From Paenibacillus sp. SYP-B3998 (lineage in GTDB: Bacteria > Bacillota > Bacilli > Paenibacillales > NBRC-103111), in NCBI RefSeq assembly GCF_010820665.1, contig NZ_JAAIKC010000001.1, positions 930,001-994,000 of the forward strand: a stretch of DNA of 64,000 nucleotides. The letters are read 5' to 3'. The position numbers and the translations under genes were made by a program. The notes under the pieces were generated by a model that did no database searches, had not been told where the DNA came from, and saw nothing but the letters and a program-made list of their open reading frames with translations. The stretch's first letter is position 1. Every line of letters begins with the position of its first letter. This document shows, piece after piece, positions 9,092-18,282 of this stretch.

Positions 9092-10939
9092 ATGAGGTAC
9101 GGACGCATACCTGAAGAGGTCATTGAGGCTGTCCTCACACGTCATGACATCGTTGATGTGATTGGCAGGCATGTACATTTGAGTAAACAAGGGCACTATA
9201 TGAAAGGACTATGTCCTTTTCATTCAGAAAAGAGTCCATCTTTTACCGTAACACCAGAGAAGCAAATTTATCGTTGTTTTGGCTGCGGAGCTGGCGGTAA
9301 TTTAATTCGGTTTTTGATGGAAATTGAAGGTCTCAGTTTTTCAGAAGCCGTGACCAAGTTGGCTGAAGATGGCGACATTCCAATCACTTGGGAAGAAACA
9401 ACGGAGGAGCAAAGTGAGCAGCAGGTAGAGAAAGCCAATTTACTGAAAGCTTATGATTTTGCTGCGAAGTTGTATCATTATATATTAGGCAATACAGAGC
9501 AAGGAAAAGTAGCTAAAGGCTATTTAGTTTCTCGAGGAATTTCGGATAAGCTGATTGACACTTTTCAAATCGGTTACGCGCCTGCCATGTGGGACACACT
9601 TGTACAGCAGTTGGAAAAACGAGGTTTCTCGTTGCCGCTGATGGAAAAGGGAGGACTCATATCTGCTAAACACGAAGGTAACGGTTACGTGGATAAATTT
9701 CGGGAACGTATTATTTTTCCGATTTGTGACGGGACTGGTAAAGTTATCGCGTTCGGCGGAAGATCGATGGGCGATGCTCAGCCCAAATACTTAAATAGTC
9801 CTGAATCTATTCTCTTCAATAAGAGTAGGACGATGTACAATCTTCATCAGGCCAGGCCTCATATGCGAAAGCTTCAGCAAGCTGTTCTTTTCGAAGGCTA
9901 TGTGGATGTAATTAAGGCTTGGGAAGCCGGGGTTAGCAACGGCGTTGCTACCATGGGAACTGCCTTAACCAAAGAGCATTCGGCTTTATTGAACCGCAAC
10001 GCGGAAAAAGTCGTCGTATGTTACGACGGAGACAACGCAGGGCAAACTGCTGCATACAAAAGTATTCCGATGCTAGAAGAATCTGGATGCCAGGTTACTG
10101 TTGCAATGCTCCCTGATGGTAAGGATCCGGATGATTATGTAAGTACCTATGGTTTTGACCGATTTGTGCGGGAGATCATTGAACCTGCCGTGCCATCGAT
10201 GAAATATAAACTTTTATATGTTCGTAAAAATTTTAAGCTGCATGAGGATGGTGACCGACTTCGTTATCTGCAAACTGCAGTTAAAATGATTTCCGATCTT
10301 CATTCAACCATGGAACGTGATTATTATTTGAAACAGCTCGCCTCAGAATTTCCAGATTCGTCTTACGAGACGATGAAGTTGGATCTTCACGAAATCCTGC
10401 TGCAATCGGAAAAAAACCGACCAGAGGGGGATAAGAAACCGATTCTGTGGAATAATGTTATGAATAATGGGAGAACAGCGGAGCGAACACGCACAAAAAA
10501 AACACCGCTATTACCCGCCTATCACAATGCGGAACGGCTACTTCTAGCCATCATGATGCATGATCGCGAGATTTGTATGCAAGTGGAATCGCAATTAGGC
10601 GATGAATTCAATGTTGAAGCTCACGCAGTTTTAGCTGCTTATTTATATGCTTACTTCGCTCAGAATTCTGAGCCCGATGCAAGCCGCTACATTGCCATGC
10701 TGCAGGATGAGCAGCTTGAGAGCTTGGCCAGTTCCATCATTATGATGGGAGCAGGTCACGGAGTAAATGAACAAGTGATTGACGACTATATTCGCCAAAT
10801 CCGCAAAGTTCCAATGCAAGAAGAGATTGAGCGTAAGAAAGAAGAGAGTGTCCGGGCCCAGCGCGCGGGTGACCATCTAAAAGCTGCACAAATTGCAATT
10901 GAGATTATTGCCCTAGAAAAAAGATTGAAGTCAACTTAG
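9092..10939 (+). CDS. dnaG: DNA primase
   Basis: A 615-residue DnaG, which synthesises RNA primers at the replication fork. The order is N-terminal CHC2 zinc finger ([11 protein letters not shown]...CFGCGAGGN, residues ~41-70), the catalytic core with TOPRIM motif FEGYVDVI near residue 267 and the acidic YDGDNAGQ near 310, and a C-terminal helicase-interaction region. Length and domain order are normal. The stretch around residues 445-475 is a basic linker ([10 protein letters not shown]) between core and C-terminal domain. It is followed after ~37 bases by sigA. Confidence 0.97.
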   Translation: MRYGRIPEEVIEAVLTRHDIVDVIGRHVHLSKQGHYMKGLCPFHSEKSPSFTVTPEKQIYRCFGCGAGGNLIRFLMEIEGLSFSEAVTKLAEDGDIPITWEETTEEQSEQQVEKANLLKAYDFAAKLYHYILGNTEQGKVAKGYLVSRGISDKLIDTFQIGYAPAMWDTLVQQLEKRGFSLPLMEKGGLISAKHEGNGYVDKFRERIIFPICDGTGKVIAFGGRSMGDAQPKYLNSPESILFNKSRTMYNLHQARPHMRKLQQAVLFEGYVDVIKAWEAGVSNGVATMGTALTKEHSALLNRNAEKVVVCYDGDNAGQTAAYKSIPMLEESGCQVTVAMLPDGKDPDDYVSTYGFDRFVREIIEPAVPSMKYKLLYVRKNFKLHEDGDRLRYLQTAVKMISDLHSTMERDYYLKQLASEFPDSSYETMKLDLHEILLQSEKNRPEGDKKPILWNNVMNNGRTAERTRTKKTPLLPAYHNAERLLLAIMMHDREICMQVESQLGDEFNVEAHAVLAAYLYAYFAQNSEPDASRYIAMLQDEQLESLASSIIMMGAGHGVNEQVIDDYIRQIRKVPMQEEIERKKEESVRAQRAGDHLKAAQIAIEIIALEKRLKST

Positions 10940-10976
10940 AATTTACTGCATGACTAGGGAGGAGGGAGTCCGTACT

Positions 10977-12089
10977 ATGGCGAATGATCAGCGTACAGAA
11001 TTAGAGACAGAATTAACCCTGGACCAGGTGAAAGACCAACTTATTGAGCAGGGGAAGAAGCGATCCTCACTAACTTACAAAGATATTATGGAGAAATTGG
11101 CTCCCTTCGATCAGGATCCGGAACAAATCGACGAGTTTTTCGAGCAGCTCTCTGAGCATGGCATCGATGTAGGTAACGAGTCTGATGATTCGATGAATCC
11201 TGACGAACAAGAACGGGATGAATTCAATTTTGATGATGATTTGGCATTGCCGCCGGGCATTAAGATTAACGATCCTGTTCGGATGTATCTGAAGGAAATT
11301 GGTCGTGTACCTCTTCTTTCGGCAGAAGATGAGGTTGATTTGGCCAAACGAATTGAAAATGGTGATGAAGAGGCCAAAAGACGCTTAGCAGAAGCAAACC
11401 TTAGACTCGTAGTCAGCATTGCCAAACGTTATGTTGGTCGAGGCATGTTGTTCTTAGATTTGATTCAAGAAGGTAACATGGGGCTTATTAAAGCTGTTGA
11501 AAAGTTCGACCATACAAAGGGTTACAAGTTCAGTACGTATGCGACATGGTGGATTCGTCAAGCTATCACGCGTGCAATCGCCGACCAAGCGAGAACAATT
11601 CGTATTCCTGTACATATGGTCGAAACGATTAACAAACTGATTCGGGTTTCCCGCCAATTGCTTCAGGAACTAGGACGCGAACCGACGCCTGAAGAAATTG
11701 CTAAAGAGATGGATCTGAGCACAGATAAAGTTCGCGAAATCATGAAGATTGCACAAGAGCCTGTATCGCTCGAAACACCTATCGGTGAAGAAGACGATTC
11801 CCATTTGGGTGATTTTATTGAGGATCAAGAAGCATTAGCGCCTGCTGATGCAGCAGCTTATGAGCTTCTGAAAGAGCAGCTTGAGGATGTTCTAGATACA
11901 TTGACTGAAAGAGAAGAGAACGTGCTTCGATTGCGTTTTGGCCTGGATGATGGTCGTACACGCACGCTTGAAGAGGTGGGTAAAGTGTTTGGCGTTACTC
12001 GAGAGCGGATTCGTCAAATTGAGGCTAAAGCGCTTCGCAAGTTAAGACACCCGAGCCGAAGCAAACGTTTAAAAGATTTCTTGGAATAA
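10977..12089 (+). CDS. sigA: RNA polymerase housekeeping sigma factor SigA (RpoD)
   Basis: About 370 residues. Region 1.1 is N-terminal, followed by an acidic linker, region 1.2 ([11 protein letters not shown]), region 2 ([26 protein letters not shown], the -10 reader), region 3 and region 4 ([20 protein letters not shown], the -35 reader helix-turn-helix). An ATG at 10950 is in frame, but GGAGGAGGGA at 10958-10967 serves ATG 10977 (MANDQRTE), giving the usual start. The gene ends the yqxD-dnaG-sigA operon and is followed by an intrinsic terminator. Confidence 0.98.
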   Translation: MANDQRTELETELTLDQVKDQLIEQGKKRSSLTYKDIMEKLAPFDQDPEQIDEFFEQLSEHGIDVGNESDDSMNPDEQERDEFNFDDDLALPPGIKINDPVRMYLKEIGRVPLLSAEDEVDLAKRIENGDEEAKRRLAEANLRLVVSIAKRYVGRGMLFLDLIQEGNMGLIKAVEKFDHTKGYKFSTYATWWIRQAITRAIADQARTIRIPVHMVETINKLIRVSRQLLQELGREPTPEEIAKEMDLSTDKVREIMKIAQEPVSLETPIGEEDDSHLGDFIEDQEALAPADAAAYELLKEQLEDVLDTLTEREENVLRLRFGLDDGRTRTLEEVGKVFGVTRERIRQIEAKALRKLRHPSRSKRLKDFLE

Positions 12090-12104
12090 AACGCTGTGAG
12101 AAGG

Positions 12105-12132
12105 CCCTGCCCGTTTGCGGTGGGGTTTTTTT
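12105..12132 (+). terminator. Intrinsic terminator after sigA
   Basis: CCCTGCC (12105-12111) pairs with GGTGGGG (12119-12125) using two G-U pairs, with a 7-base loop and seven T following. The stem is moderate. Confidence 0.65.
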
Positions 12133-12210
12133 GTATATATCTTTATAAAAATTACTGCTAATACGTTCAGTGCATTTCACCGATAAAGTAGCTAGGAAGG
12201 TGAGCGAATA

Positions 12211-13041
12211 ATGGATGCCGAGAAAAGAAAAATAATTGTAAAAGAAATCGAGCATTGGCGTAGGAGCAGGTTGTTGCCTGAACATTATTGTGATTTTCTA
12301 ATGAATCTATATTTGGATGAAGGAATCGAAAAACAGCAATCGTTGATGGGTGTGTCTGCATCAGCTTTGGCAAACAGTAATTGGAAGATATGGATGGTTG
12401 TTATAGCAGTCATAGCCGCTGCAGCCTTATCTGTTCTTAATTTTAACTCTTTTGGAATGCCAATGCAAATTGGGATTTCCACTCTTTTTGTCGTAATTTG
12501 TTATGTTTTTGGATACAGGCAAAAAAGTAAATCGCCTCTTGCAAGTTATTTGCTTTATGGTCTTGCTTCAATCTCCTTGCTTTTTATCGGTCTTTATTTA
12601 TTAGACATGTATGAGATAAGTTCAGCATCTGCATTTGTTGGATATGTGGCTTTTTGTAGTGTAGTCTGGCTAATTAATGGACTTGCTGGACGAATGGGAA
12701 TCTTCCAATTTTGTGGATGGATCGGTTTGATCGGCACCTATGGTTGGCTGCTTCTGCGTAAGTTAGATAATCCGGGATGGTTCGCGCTTGAAATTAGCTG
12801 GATTCCGGTTAGTATAGTACTTATATGGATTGCTTGGTTGGTGCATCATACGAATAAGCAAGCAGCTGGCGTGCTATTGCTGGTTGGCGGACTTGTTTGG
12901 TTTGCTCCCGAGGCGTTAACGTTCCTCGTTGATGTTGACATAAGTTCGCGTGTAATTCAGCTATCGTTTACAGGTAAGCTGGTTTCTGCGGGCATCGCGT
13001 TGTTTTTGTTACGTAAAAAATGGGTAGAGTGGGTAATGTAA
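12211..13041 (+). CDS. Membrane protein, resembles DUF2157 proteins
   Basis: 276 residues. The first ~50 are soluble and include EIEHWRRSRLLPEHYCDFLMNLY, which recalls the N-terminal 'HW...G.L' segment of DUF2157 proteins. About eight or nine hydrophobic helices fill the rest (from residue ~58 to the end). No catalytic motif is visible. AAGGTGAG precedes the ATG. The stop is 3 bases before trmK, so the two are probably one operon, yet nothing in the sequence links it to tRNA modification. Function unknown. Confidence 0.75.
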   Translation: MDAEKRKIIVKEIEHWRRSRLLPEHYCDFLMNLYLDEGIEKQQSLMGVSASALANSNWKIWMVVIAVIAAAALSVLNFNSFGMPMQIGISTLFVVICYVFGYRQKSKSPLASYLLYGLASISLLFIGLYLLDMYEISSASAFVGYVAFCSVVWLINGLAGRMGIFQFCGWIGLIGTYGWLLLRKLDNPGWFALEISWIPVSIVLIWIAWLVHHTNKQAAGVLLLVGGLVWFAPEALTFLVDVDISSRVIQLSFTGKLVSAGIALFLLRKKWVEWVM

Positions 13042-13044
13042 CGT

Positions 13045-13809
13045 ATGGTGAAACTATCAAAAAGACTACAAATGATTGCTGACAGAGTTCCAAAAGGGGC
13101 CAGGCTTGCCGATATCGGCTCAGATCACGCGCTGCTTCCCACCTATTTGGCGAAGAATGGTGCGATTTCGTATGCCGTTGCGGGTGAAGTGAATCCTGGA
13201 CCATTTGAAGCAGCGATCCGTCAAGTTCTTGAGAGTGGCTTGTCAAAAGTAATTCATGTAAGATCAGGCGATGGCTTAGCCGTGATTGAGCCTGAGGAAG
13301 TAAACGTCATTACTATTGCGGGTATGGGCGGAAGCTTGATGGCAAGTATATTGGATGCGGGGAAAGCTAAGCTGCAAGGAGTTACTAAACTCATTCTACA
13401 GCCTAATGTTGGCGAAGATCAGGTGCGGCGTTGGTTGGATGCACACGGTTGGTTATTGGAATCAGAAGCAATCCTGGAGGAAGATGGAAAAATATATGAA
13501 ATATTGACGGCTGTCACTGTTATCAATGACACGGCAAAGCAAATGCAGGCTATTTATCAGGAACGCCGTTTGTCAGGACATAAAATCGTTGATAAAGAAC
13601 GTCTTTTGCAAATGGGTCCATTTTTGATGACGGAAGCTTCTCAGGTGTGGTTTCGAAAATGGGCAAATGAGTTGGAAAAGCTTGCGATGATAGAGGGGCA
13701 ATTGTCGCGCTCTTCGGCGGAAGCTTCGAAATTAAAAGCGGAACAAATCGCTTATGAAATACGTGAAATTAAGGAGGTGCTGGCTTGCTCGCAAAAGGTC
13801 AAACTGTAG
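13045..13809 (+). CDS. trmK: tRNA (adenine(22)-N1)-methyltransferase TrmK
   Basis: A 254-residue SAM-dependent enzyme that makes m1A22 in tRNA. The SAM-binding motif LADIGSDHALLP lies at residues ~20-31, and the family motif IAGMGGSLM near residue 95 is intact. The C-terminal part (from residue ~170) is helical and charged, the coiled-coil domain of the family. It corresponds to B. subtilis yqfN, between sigA and the Nif3-like yqfO. Its last 25 bases overlap the next gene, which starts in another frame behind its own AAGGAGGTG site. Confidence 0.93.
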   Translation: MVKLSKRLQMIADRVPKGARLADIGSDHALLPTYLAKNGAISYAVAGEVNPGPFEAAIRQVLESGLSKVIHVRSGDGLAVIEPEEVNVITIAGMGGSLMASILDAGKAKLQGVTKLILQPNVGEDQVRRWLDAHGWLLESEAILEEDGKIYEILTAVTVINDTAKQMQAIYQERRLSGHKIVDKERLLQMGPFLMTEASQVWFRKWANELEKLAMIEGQLSRSSAEASKLKAEQIAYEIREIKEVLACSQKVKL

Positions 13810-14894
13810 TTCAATTGTTTGAACAGCTTGCACCCAAGCATTATGCGATGCCTGATGATAAAATTGGGTTACAACTGGGCTCCTTGCAAAAGGAAATTAA
13901 AAAAGTGCTTGTTGCTCTTGATGTCACTGATGAAGTTGTAGAAGAAGCGATACGCTTAGAAGCGAATCTAATTATAGCGCATCATGCGATTATTTTCCGC
14001 CCGCTTGCGCATCTACAAACCGATACACCAGCTGGTCGCTTGTATGAGAAATTAATTAAACACGATATTGCTGTCTACATAGCACATACGAATCTCGATG
14101 TTGCCGAAGGCGGCATTAATGATATGATGGCGGATGCGCTCGGTCTGACTGACCTTACGCACCTGGAGGATGTACATACGGAAAAACTTCAGAAGTTGGT
14201 TGTTTTTGTCCCTGAGAGCCACCACCAGCAGGTGCTGGATGCCCTTTTCACCGCGGGAGCGGGGTGGATCGGGGAGTACAGCCACTGCAGCTTTAACATG
14301 CCTGGAACGGGAACATTCCTACCGCAGGAAGGGACGCGCCCGTATATCGGGGAAGTAGGCAAACTTGAACGCGTGCAGGAAGTACGTGTGGAGACAATCG
14401 TAACAGCCAGTGTACAGCGCAAGGCTGTCCAGGCAATGCTCAAGGCCCACCCCTATGAAGAGGTGGCCTATGACCTCTACCCGATGGATCTCAAGGGTAG
14501 AGTGTTTGGCCTTGGCCGTGCGGGCAAATTACGCACCGCCGCGACGCTCCGCGAGCTGACAGAACTCGCGAAGAAGGCATTCGACCTTCCGGCGGTGCGC
14601 GTTGTCGGTGACCTTGATCGGCCCATTCGTAAAGTGGCCGTGCTGGGGGGCTCTGGCGGTCGCTACATGCGGCACGCTATGTTTGCCGGCGCCGATGTCC
14701 TTGTCACTGGCGATATCGACTACCACACCGCACACGATGCACTCGCGGCGGGAATTGCTCTTCTTGACGTTGGACATAATGTCGAGAAGATTATGAAGCG
14801 TGGCGTGGCTGATTATCTTGCTGCGGCGCTAGTGAAGACGGATACGCAGGTGGTGGCGTCTGCGGTTAATACCGAACCTTTTCAATTTATGTAG
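13785..14894 (+). CDS. yqfO: Nif3-like dinuclear metal center protein (YqfO family) with inserted domain
   Basis: 369 residues starting at TTG 13785, 6 bases after AAGGAGGTG inside trmK. The Nif3 halves are visible: N-terminal PDDKIGLQLGS and IIAHHAIIF, and C-terminal GGSGGRYM, VTGDIDYHTA and DVGHNVEK, whose His/Asp/Glu residues bind two metals. Between them (residues ~130-235) lies the PII/CutA-like insert of YqfO-type proteins, ending in AHPYEEVAYDLYP. Recent work links Nif3 family members to GTP cyclohydrolase-like folds, but no reaction is certain. Bases from about 14200 to 14840 are richer in GC than the flanks. Confidence 0.92.
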   Translation: MLAKGQTVVQLFEQLAPKHYAMPDDKIGLQLGSLQKEIKKVLVALDVTDEVVEEAIRLEANLIIAHHAIIFRPLAHLQTDTPAGRLYEKLIKHDIAVYIAHTNLDVAEGGINDMMADALGLTDLTHLEDVHTEKLQKLVVFVPESHHQQVLDALFTAGAGWIGEYSHCSFNMPGTGTFLPQEGTRPYIGEVGKLERVQEVRVETIVTASVQRKAVQAMLKAHPYEEVAYDLYPMDLKGRVFGLGRAGKLRTAATLRELTELAKKAFDLPAVRVVGDLDRPIRKVAVLGGSGGRYMRHAMFAGADVLVTGDIDYHTAHDALAAGIALLDVGHNVEKIMKRGVADYLAAALVKTDTQVVASAVNTEPFQFM

Positions 14895-14904
14895 GAATTG
14901 AGAG

Positions 14905-14933
14905 TTGTAATTCGAGGGCATTCCTTGTATACT
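14905..14933 (+). promoter_or_regulatory. Predicted SigA promoter of rnpB
   Basis: TTGTAA (14905-14910) and TATACT (14928-14933) with a 17-base spacer put transcription start near 14940, just at the 5' end of the RNase P RNA. Confidence 0.75.
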
Positions 14934-14940
14934 AGCAAAT

Positions 14941-15376
14941 GCGCCGGAAAGTTTGACAGACAATCGCTGGTGTGGTTTCCCACACGAGAGGAAAGTCCGG
15001 GCTCCATAAGGCAGGGTGCTGGATAACGTCCAGTCAACGCGAGTTGAAGGATAGGGCCACAGAAATGGACCGCCGATGGCGTTTCCTAAGCGTAAGCTTA
15101 AGAAGCGCACAGGCAAGGGTGGAACCGTGGTGTAAGAGACCACGAGGTTCTATGGTGACATAGATCCTGGTAAACCCCACTTGGAGCAAGACCTAGAGGA
15201 ACGCAAGCCGCTCTCGAAGCGGCAGTCTTCGCCTGAGACGCGTTCGGGTTGGTCGCTTGAGCTGTGCAGCAATGTATGGCCTAGATAGATGATTGTCGCT
15301 TCAATGGTGGCAGGGGAGCAGACGCCCGTTACGACCACTGGAAGCACAGAACCCGGCTTACGGCAAACTTTCCATA
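14941..15376 (+). ncRNA. rnpB: RNase P RNA (rnpB), type A-like architecture
   Basis: Catalytic RNA of RNase P, which trims tRNA 5' ends. Conserved blocks are present in order: GAGGAAAGTCCGGGCTCCATA (~14987), GTAAGAG (15133) inside a hairpin flanked by GTGGT/ACCAC, GGTAAACCCCAC (15170), GGAGCAAGACC, AGATAGATGATTG (15283) and ACAGAACCCGGCTTAC (~15347). The terminal helix P1 is formed by GGAAAGTTTG (14946-14955) and CAAACTTTCC (15364-15373), a perfect 10-bp match. The blocks follow the Escherichia coli-like type A layout rather than the B. subtilis type B layout. Ends are approximate, set by promoter and P1. Confidence 0.96.
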
Positions 15377-15386
15377 CTGTCGGTTA

Positions 15387-15423
15387 CCCGCAAGGCTTAT
15401 GCCTTGCGGGTATTTACTTTTTT
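15387..15423 (+). terminator. Intrinsic terminator of rnpB
   Basis: CCCGCAAGGC (15387-15396) and GCCTTGCGGG (15401-15410) form a perfect 10-bp stem with a TTAT loop, followed by a T-rich run. Confidence 0.9.
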
Positions 15424-15526
15424 GCGTACTCTGGATGAATCGATATCTTTGATGCAAGAACTGGTTACTTAATCCCCGATGAATACCCGACCGAATGCTC
15501 TATTCTTAATATGATTCATTAGCATC

Positions 15527-15560
15527 TAAAAACGCCACCCCCAGAGGGATGGCGTTTTAT
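15527..15560 (-). terminator. Intrinsic terminator of the subtilase gene
   Basis: AAAACGCCA...TGGCGTTTT stem around a CCC/GGG continuation, with T-runs on both strands. It lies 20-odd bases past the stop of the minus-strand protease. The stretch from 15424 to 15526 holds nothing else I can identify. Confidence 0.75.
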
Positions 15561-15582
15561 TGTTTGTTTAAACATTTACTTG

Positions 15583-17502
15583 CTACTTCATGTATTTTTG
15601 GACAATACGATCTAGTAACCGAGAGGTGTTCTGTGGCCAGTAAGAAATGGAACTTTTGGCTTGCTGAGCGCTCTCCACTGCTTTTACAACATCAATCAAG
15701 CCGAAGCCAAAATATTTGTCTCGTCCAGGTGAGCCAAGATCCTGAGCCGATTGTCTGATGATCTCATAAACCTCTGTATTCTTAAGCGACGGATTCGTCG
15801 AACGGATCAAAGCCGCTAAGGCGGTCACATGGGGGCTTGCCATTGAGGTGCCGGATAACGCTGCGTACTGGTTGTTAGGATACGTGCTTGCGATGCTGAC
15901 ACCAGGTGCAGCGACATCGATGTAATCTCCAAAGTTGGAGAAAGGCGCTTTCTTATTATCTGCATCGGTTGCCGCTACTGCAAATACTTCTGAGTACGCG
16001 GCTGGATAGCCGGGTCTTTCCGTATTATCGTTACCGCTTGCCGCAATAATGGCCACATCCTTGTCGAAGGCATATTTAATGGCATCGTGCAAAAATCCAG
16101 AATCGGCGTAATTACCTAGGCTCAGATTCATCACCTTAGCGCCATGATCAGCTGCCCATATAATACCTTGGGCAACTGAATAGGTACTTCCTGCCCCAGT
16201 TTGATCCAATACTTTAACAGGGAGTACTTTATTGTACCAGGTCATTCCTGCGACACCCAGATTATTGTTGACGAGTGCAGCAATTACCCCGGCGACGTGT
16301 GTGCCATGTCCAACATCATCTACTGGTGAATCGTTGCCGCTAATGACATTGTAACCCGAGAGCAGTTGGCCCTGTAAATCAGGATGCTGTAAATCAACAC
16401 CGGTATCAACAACAGCAACAACAACGTCTTTGGCACCGCGATTGACTTGCCAACCTTGAACGGTTTCAATCAACGGTAGATTCCATTGGTACTTGCTATA
16501 TAGATTATCATTTGGGGTGAAATTCTGGCTAATTGTGGCGGTATTGGGATTTGTAGCATGGTTAGCATCTCTATTAGAATTATAATAACTTGAAGTATTG
16601 GTGTTCGCATCATCATCATAATTGTTTGTTAAATATAAGAAATGGGGCTCTACATAGGCTACATTTAGCTTGTTAAAATAACCCATTAACTCTTTAGCAT
16701 CCAAGTTCTCTGTACGAAATACATACGTGTAGCCTAGTTTTTGAACGGAGGTAGCTCTTATGTCTGTTTTCATTTTTGTGAGCTCAGCTTCGGTGGGATC
16801 TTGCTTAAAGCGCACAACAACTTCATTTTGGTGATAATGGCTTGTTCCTTGATTATCTTCGGGATGATCAACAACTTTGTTCTTCAACGTATCCGTGTCC
16901 ACGGATTCCACCTTCCAACGATTTTCGTTGGGGTAGGGTTCAAGACGCAAATTTTTGCTCTGATGATCTGCAACTTGAAATAAGATGTCTTGATGAATGA
17001 CTCCAATCAGAGAACCATCTGCTTTGTTAGATGGAACACCCAGAACAAAATAAACATATTTGCCTTCACCGAACTTTGGAGATTGGTAATGCTGTCCGTT
17101 TTGAACAGCGGTTTTGGCTTCTTTCATATACGTATTCGCTTGATCCTTAGATGGGGCTTGAATATCGCCGGTTTTTATTCCTTGATCCAGGGATTGATTG
17201 TTTTTAGACCAAATCAGGATGTCCATTTTTTCATGTCCAGCTTTCATTTGCCGCAGTACGGTATCTGGTTGTTCCCCAGCCTCAATTTGACTAATCATTT
17301 TAGTGAAATCGAGCGAGCATTGCGTTCGACATAAATCATCCGTTAATTTTACATCCTGATTCAGTAGCATTTTTTTGCTGGCAGTTTCATCATTTACACT
17401 GTAAACCTCGGGTCCGGGTTTGGTATGGTGGTTTGGTCGTTCTGCCAGTAGAAAAATGCCTAATCCAAATACTAGAATGAAAGAACATACATAACGCCAC
17501 AT
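15583..17502 (-). CDS. Secreted subtilisin-like serine protease (S8) with large N-terminal region
   Basis: 639 residues. A short N-terminal membrane/signal segment (residues ~5-20) is followed by a region (~60-180) containing MDILIWSKN and YVYFVLGVPSNKADGSLIGVIHQD, reminiscent of Cache-type sensor folds. A propeptide-like part (~225-292, NEVVVRFKQDPTEAE, VEPHFLY) and a Asn/Asp-rich linker come next. The subtilase domain starts near 330. Its triad is Asp366 (VVDTGVD), His399 (GHGTHVAG) and Ser553 (GTSMASPH), with oxyanion Asn491. All are intact. AGGAGGCC precedes the ATG. It is monocistronic and outside the region's Bacillus synteny. Substrate unknown; the Cache resemblance is tentative. Confidence 0.93.
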   Translation of the reverse strand: MWRYVCSFILVFGLGIFLLAERPNHHTKPGPEVYSVNDETASKKMLLNQDVKLTDDLCRTQCSLDFTKMISQIEAGEQPDTVLRQMKAGHEKMDILIWSKNNQSLDQGIKTGDIQAPSKDQANTYMKEAKTAVQNGQHYQSPKFGEGKYVYFVLGVPSNKADGSLIGVIHQDILFQVADHQSKNLRLEPYPNENRWKVESVDTDTLKNKVVDHPEDNQGTSHYHQNEVVVRFKQDPTEAELTKMKTDIRATSVQKLGYTYVFRTENLDAKELMGYFNKLNVAYVEPHFLYLTNNYDDDANTNTSSYYNSNRDANHATNPNTATISQNFTPNDNLYSKYQWNLPLIETVQGWQVNRGAKDVVVAVVDTGVDLQHPDLQGQLLSGYNVISGNDSPVDDVGHGTHVAGVIAALVNNNLGVAGMTWYNKVLPVKVLDQTGAGSTYSVAQGIIWAADHGAKVMNLSLGNYADSGFLHDAIKYAFDKDVAIIAASGNDNTERPGYPAAYSEVFAVAATDADNKKAPFSNFGDYIDVAAPGVSIASTYPNNQYAALSGTSMASPHVTALAALIRSTNPSLKNTEVYEIIRQSAQDLGSPGRDKYFGFGLIDVVKAVESAQQAKSSISYWPQNTSRLLDRIVQKYMK

Positions 17503-17559
17503 GAATAGGCCTCCTCGAGTTTTCTGCCAAAAACGTACACTGAAAGCGGAAAAATACCT

Positions 17560-17597
17560 TCCTAACGGGAAACACTTCTCATGAAGTAGGGTTAGGA
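17560..17597. repeat. Inverted repeat upstream of the subtilase
   Basis: TCCTAAC (17560-17566) pairs with GTTAGGA (17591-17597) and, inside it, ACTTC (17574-17578) with GAAGT (17583-17587) around TCAT. It lies about 60 bases upstream of the minus-strand protease start, between it and the divergent gene at 17700, and could be a leader structure or operator. Confidence 0.4.
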
Positions 17598-17699
17598 GCG
17601 AAGGTTTGTTTTATGCATCATAACTAGAGTTTTACATATACCTTTTCATGCTTTTTTATGGTAGGATAGGAATAGCGCAATTAGAGGAGGTCTTCATGT

Positions 17700-18200
17700 A
17701 TGGCTGTTTTCAATGTTAAAAATATTTGTGATTCTACCCGTACAAAATTAAAAGAGACAACTGCCAAAATGGAGCTGTTTCTGAATCAAAACTCACTTAC
17801 TCAGTTAAACGTGGAAAATGATCCGGCAATGGATGAGTTCTACCGCGGTTACCTGCAAGATACTCGCCATCTGCTTGTATTTTGTGAAGTCACATACGAG
17901 AAATTGGGCGTTTGCTTGAGACGTCCTACTTTTAATGTGGATTTTTCTGAAAAAGTGCTTTATGAAGTGTATCATACATGCGTAAATACATTTTTCTACC
18001 CTAAAAACGAATGTTATTCCGAAGATGGCCGTTATGCCTATACAGGACAAGATGCTATTCGTTTCCGTAAAAAACCTTCACGCGAAGTGCGAGATCTAAC
18101 GATCGAGCTTTCCAAAGTGTTTGAGGAACTACGCGAAGATTTGGCATATTATGAAACCGATTATATTACTCAACGCCGTATGCAGGGCGAAAAGGTATAA
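17700..18200 (+). CDS. YpuI-like protein (DUF3907)
   Basis: A 166-residue soluble protein beginning MAVFNVKNICDSTRTKLK, with aromatic-rich segments (DEFYRGYLQDTRHLLVFCE, YTGQDAIRFRKKP). The overall look matches YpuI/DUF3907 proteins of Bacillales, which have no known function. AGAGGAGG at 17682 is 10 bases before this ATG; another ATG four bases upstream is in a different frame. It is followed by its own terminator. The family name is from memory of its sequence character, so moderate confidence; the gene itself is clear. Confidence 0.8.
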   Translation: MAVFNVKNICDSTRTKLKETTAKMELFLNQNSLTQLNVENDPAMDEFYRGYLQDTRHLLVFCEVTYEKLGVCLRRPTFNVDFSEKVLYEVYHTCVNTFFYPKNECYSEDGRYAYTGQDAIRFRKKPSREVRDLTIELSKVFEELREDLAYYETDYITQRRMQGEKV

Positions 18201-18232
18201 CAACTTCAATTCATACACAAAATGACAAACAA

Positions 18233-18262
18233 GGGATGCGACCTATACCGCATCCCTTTTCT
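18233..18262 (+). terminator. Intrinsic terminator after the YpuI-like gene
   Basis: GGGATGCG (18233-18240) and CGCATCCC (18249-18256) form a perfect 8-bp stem, then TTTTCT. Confidence 0.8.
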
Positions 18263-18282
18263 ATTAGGAGGTGTTCAGGATC

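Noticed and set aside
11111-11425. 104-codon minus-strand frame inside sigA
   Set aside because: Ser/Arg-rich antisense shadow of a conserved gene.
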